Part shown: positions 4,930-5,601 of the stretch, piece by piece
Layout: every line of letters begins with the position of its first letter
Numbering within the stretch: the stretch's first letter is position 1
Assembly: GCA_947475645.1 (NCBI GenBank)
Contig: CANJNU010000076.1
Coordinates: 1 to 5,601, forward strand
Direction of reading: 5' to 3'
Source: Bacteriovoracaceae bacterium
GTDB taxonomy: Bacteria; Bdellovibrionota; UBA1018
Length of the DNA stretch: 5,601 nucleotides
Position numbers and translations under genes: made by a program
The notes under the pieces: generated by a model
What the model was told of the DNA's origin: nothing
Databases searched by the model: none
What the model saw: only the letters and a program-made list of their open reading frames with translations

Positions 4930-5601
4930 ACCGAGGGTGTTCTGCGCCGCTGACGAAGGAGAGAACCAGCGGATCTTTTGAGTGTCGAATGCGATCAACC
5001 GAATCAATAATCTGAATTTTGCCCTGAGCTAAGATCGCAATGCGGTCTGAGACTTCGAGGGCGGCAGGAATATCGTGGGTAACAAAAATGCCGGTCATAC
5101 CCCGTTCCTTCAGTTTTCGAATATTTTCCAAGAGTCGTTTAGTATTTACCGGATCGAGTCCCGCGGTAGGCTCGTCGAAAAGAACAACCTCGGGATTAAG
5201 GATAATGGCACGAGCTAGGCCAGCGCGCTTCTGCATTCCCCCAGAGAGCTCGCCCGGGAGGAGTGAGTTGCTGCCCCTCATGTCGATGAGTTCAAGCATC
5301 GCATTCACTTTCTCTCGAATCTGTTCAGGAGTTAGGTCAGTATGTTCTTCAAGCGGATAGGACAGATTTTCTTCGACAGTGAGAGAATCGAAAAGAGCGC
5401 CATTCTGAAAGACATACCCAATCTTGGTGCGAACTGGAATCATCTGCTTCTCTGAAAGCTGAATCAGATTACGTCCTTCAAATAAAATCTCACCCGAATC
5501 TGGATGATCGAGTCCTATAATCGAGCGAAGAATGACGCTCTTTCCCGATCCGGAGCCGCCGAATAATCCAAGCATCTCTCCCTTCTGCAGCTGAAAGGAA
5601 A
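4928..5601 (-). CDS. mlaF: ABC transporter ATPase, MlaF-like (5' end outside window)
   Basis: This ATPase would power lipid movement by the Mla-type transporter together with an MlaE-type permease and the MCE protein encoded next to it. An internal ATG at 5575 is not the true start: the frame stays open to the window edge and reads SFQLQKGE just before it, the usual lead-in to the first strand of an ABC ATPase, so roughly 20-40 N-terminal residues are missing. Counting from that internal Met: Walker A GGSGSGKS (6-13), Q-loop Gln57 in GYVFQNGALFDSLTVEENL, signature LSGGMQKR (110-117), Walker B VVLFDE (130-135), D-loop AGLD (138-141) and H-loop His167 in FVTHD. All catalytic residues are present. 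The QNGALFDSLTV and FVSGAE-type ending point to the Mla/Ttg2 branch rather than a generic importer. The stop is 10 bases before the mlaD-like start. Confidence 0.93.
   Translation of the reverse strand, partial: SFQLQKGEMLGLFGGSGSGKSVILRSIIGLDHPDSGEILFEGRNLIQLSEKQMIPVRTKIGYVFQNGALFDSLTVEENLSYPLEEHTDLTPEQIREKVNAMLELIDMRGSNSLLPGELSGGMQKRAGLARAIILNPEVVLFDEPTAGLDPVNTKRLLENIRKLKERGMTGIFVTHDIPAALEVSDRIAILAQGKIQIIDSVDRIRHSKDPLVLSFVSGAEHPR

Noticed and set aside
4918..5007. Longer N-terminus for the MCE protein starting at 5007
   Set aside because: It would overlap the ATPase gene by about 80 bases and add residues not expected before the membrane anchor, while ATG 4917 has a good ribosome-binding site.
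5040..5360. A 106-codon plus-strand frame opposite the ATPase gene
   Set aside because: Antisense to the conserved ABC signature and Walker B region; Ser/Arg-rich composition is what the complement of this gene would give.

Overview
The window is ordinary chromosomal sequence of a Gram-negative bacterium. Base composition is balanced (roughly half G+C), genes are tightly packed, and several start codons are TTG or GTG. The gene content (an outer-membrane lipid transport MCE/Mla system, an exported lipoprotein and a sigma-54 activator) suggests a proteobacterium in the broad sense. A Bdellovibrio-like or other former 'deltaproteobacterial' lineage is my best guess, by impression rather than proof. 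No mobile element, CRISPR array, tRNA or rRNA was seen.

Left part (1-1528, + strand): the basic C-terminal tail of a gene cut by the window edge, then metK (S-adenosylmethionine synthase, complete, all signature motifs present), then a 73-residue two-helix membrane protein with a GTG start. These three lie head to tail with gaps of 12 and 24 bases and could be one transcript. The small membrane gene runs into the next gene tail to tail: the two stop codons share the four bases TTAA.

Middle part (1525-3972): a divergent pair. On the minus strand is an exported lipoprotein with an HExxHxxG zinc-protease motif and a displaced HC-x4-C-x-M motif resembling that of archaemetzincins. On the plus strand is a sigma-54-dependent activator that starts directly with its AAA+ domain, has no N-terminal sensor or receiver domain, and carries about 65 residues beyond its Fis-type helix-turn-helix. 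The 351 bases between them are the most interesting stretch here. Going upstream from the lipoprotein gene they hold a GC-rich palindrome, a well-spaced sigma-54 (-24/-12) promoter candidate pointing at the lipoprotein gene, a sigma-70-like promoter pointing at the activator gene, a perfect match to the IHF consensus, and three ACTCAA repeats about two helical turns apart with an inverted repeat among them. The order activator-type repeats / IHF bend / sigma-54 promoter is the classical layout of an enhancer-driven promoter. My main hypothesis is that the activator turns on the divergent exported peptidase-like lipoprotein.

Right part (3973-5601): a strong bidirectional terminator separates the activator from a convergent minus-strand operon. 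That operon has an Mla-type ABC ATPase (mlaF-like, cut by the right edge) followed after 10 bases by an MCE-domain substrate-binding membrane protein (mlaD-like). The permease (mlaE) is not between them and, if present, should lie beyond the right edge. Together these would move phospholipid or other lipid between inner and outer membrane.
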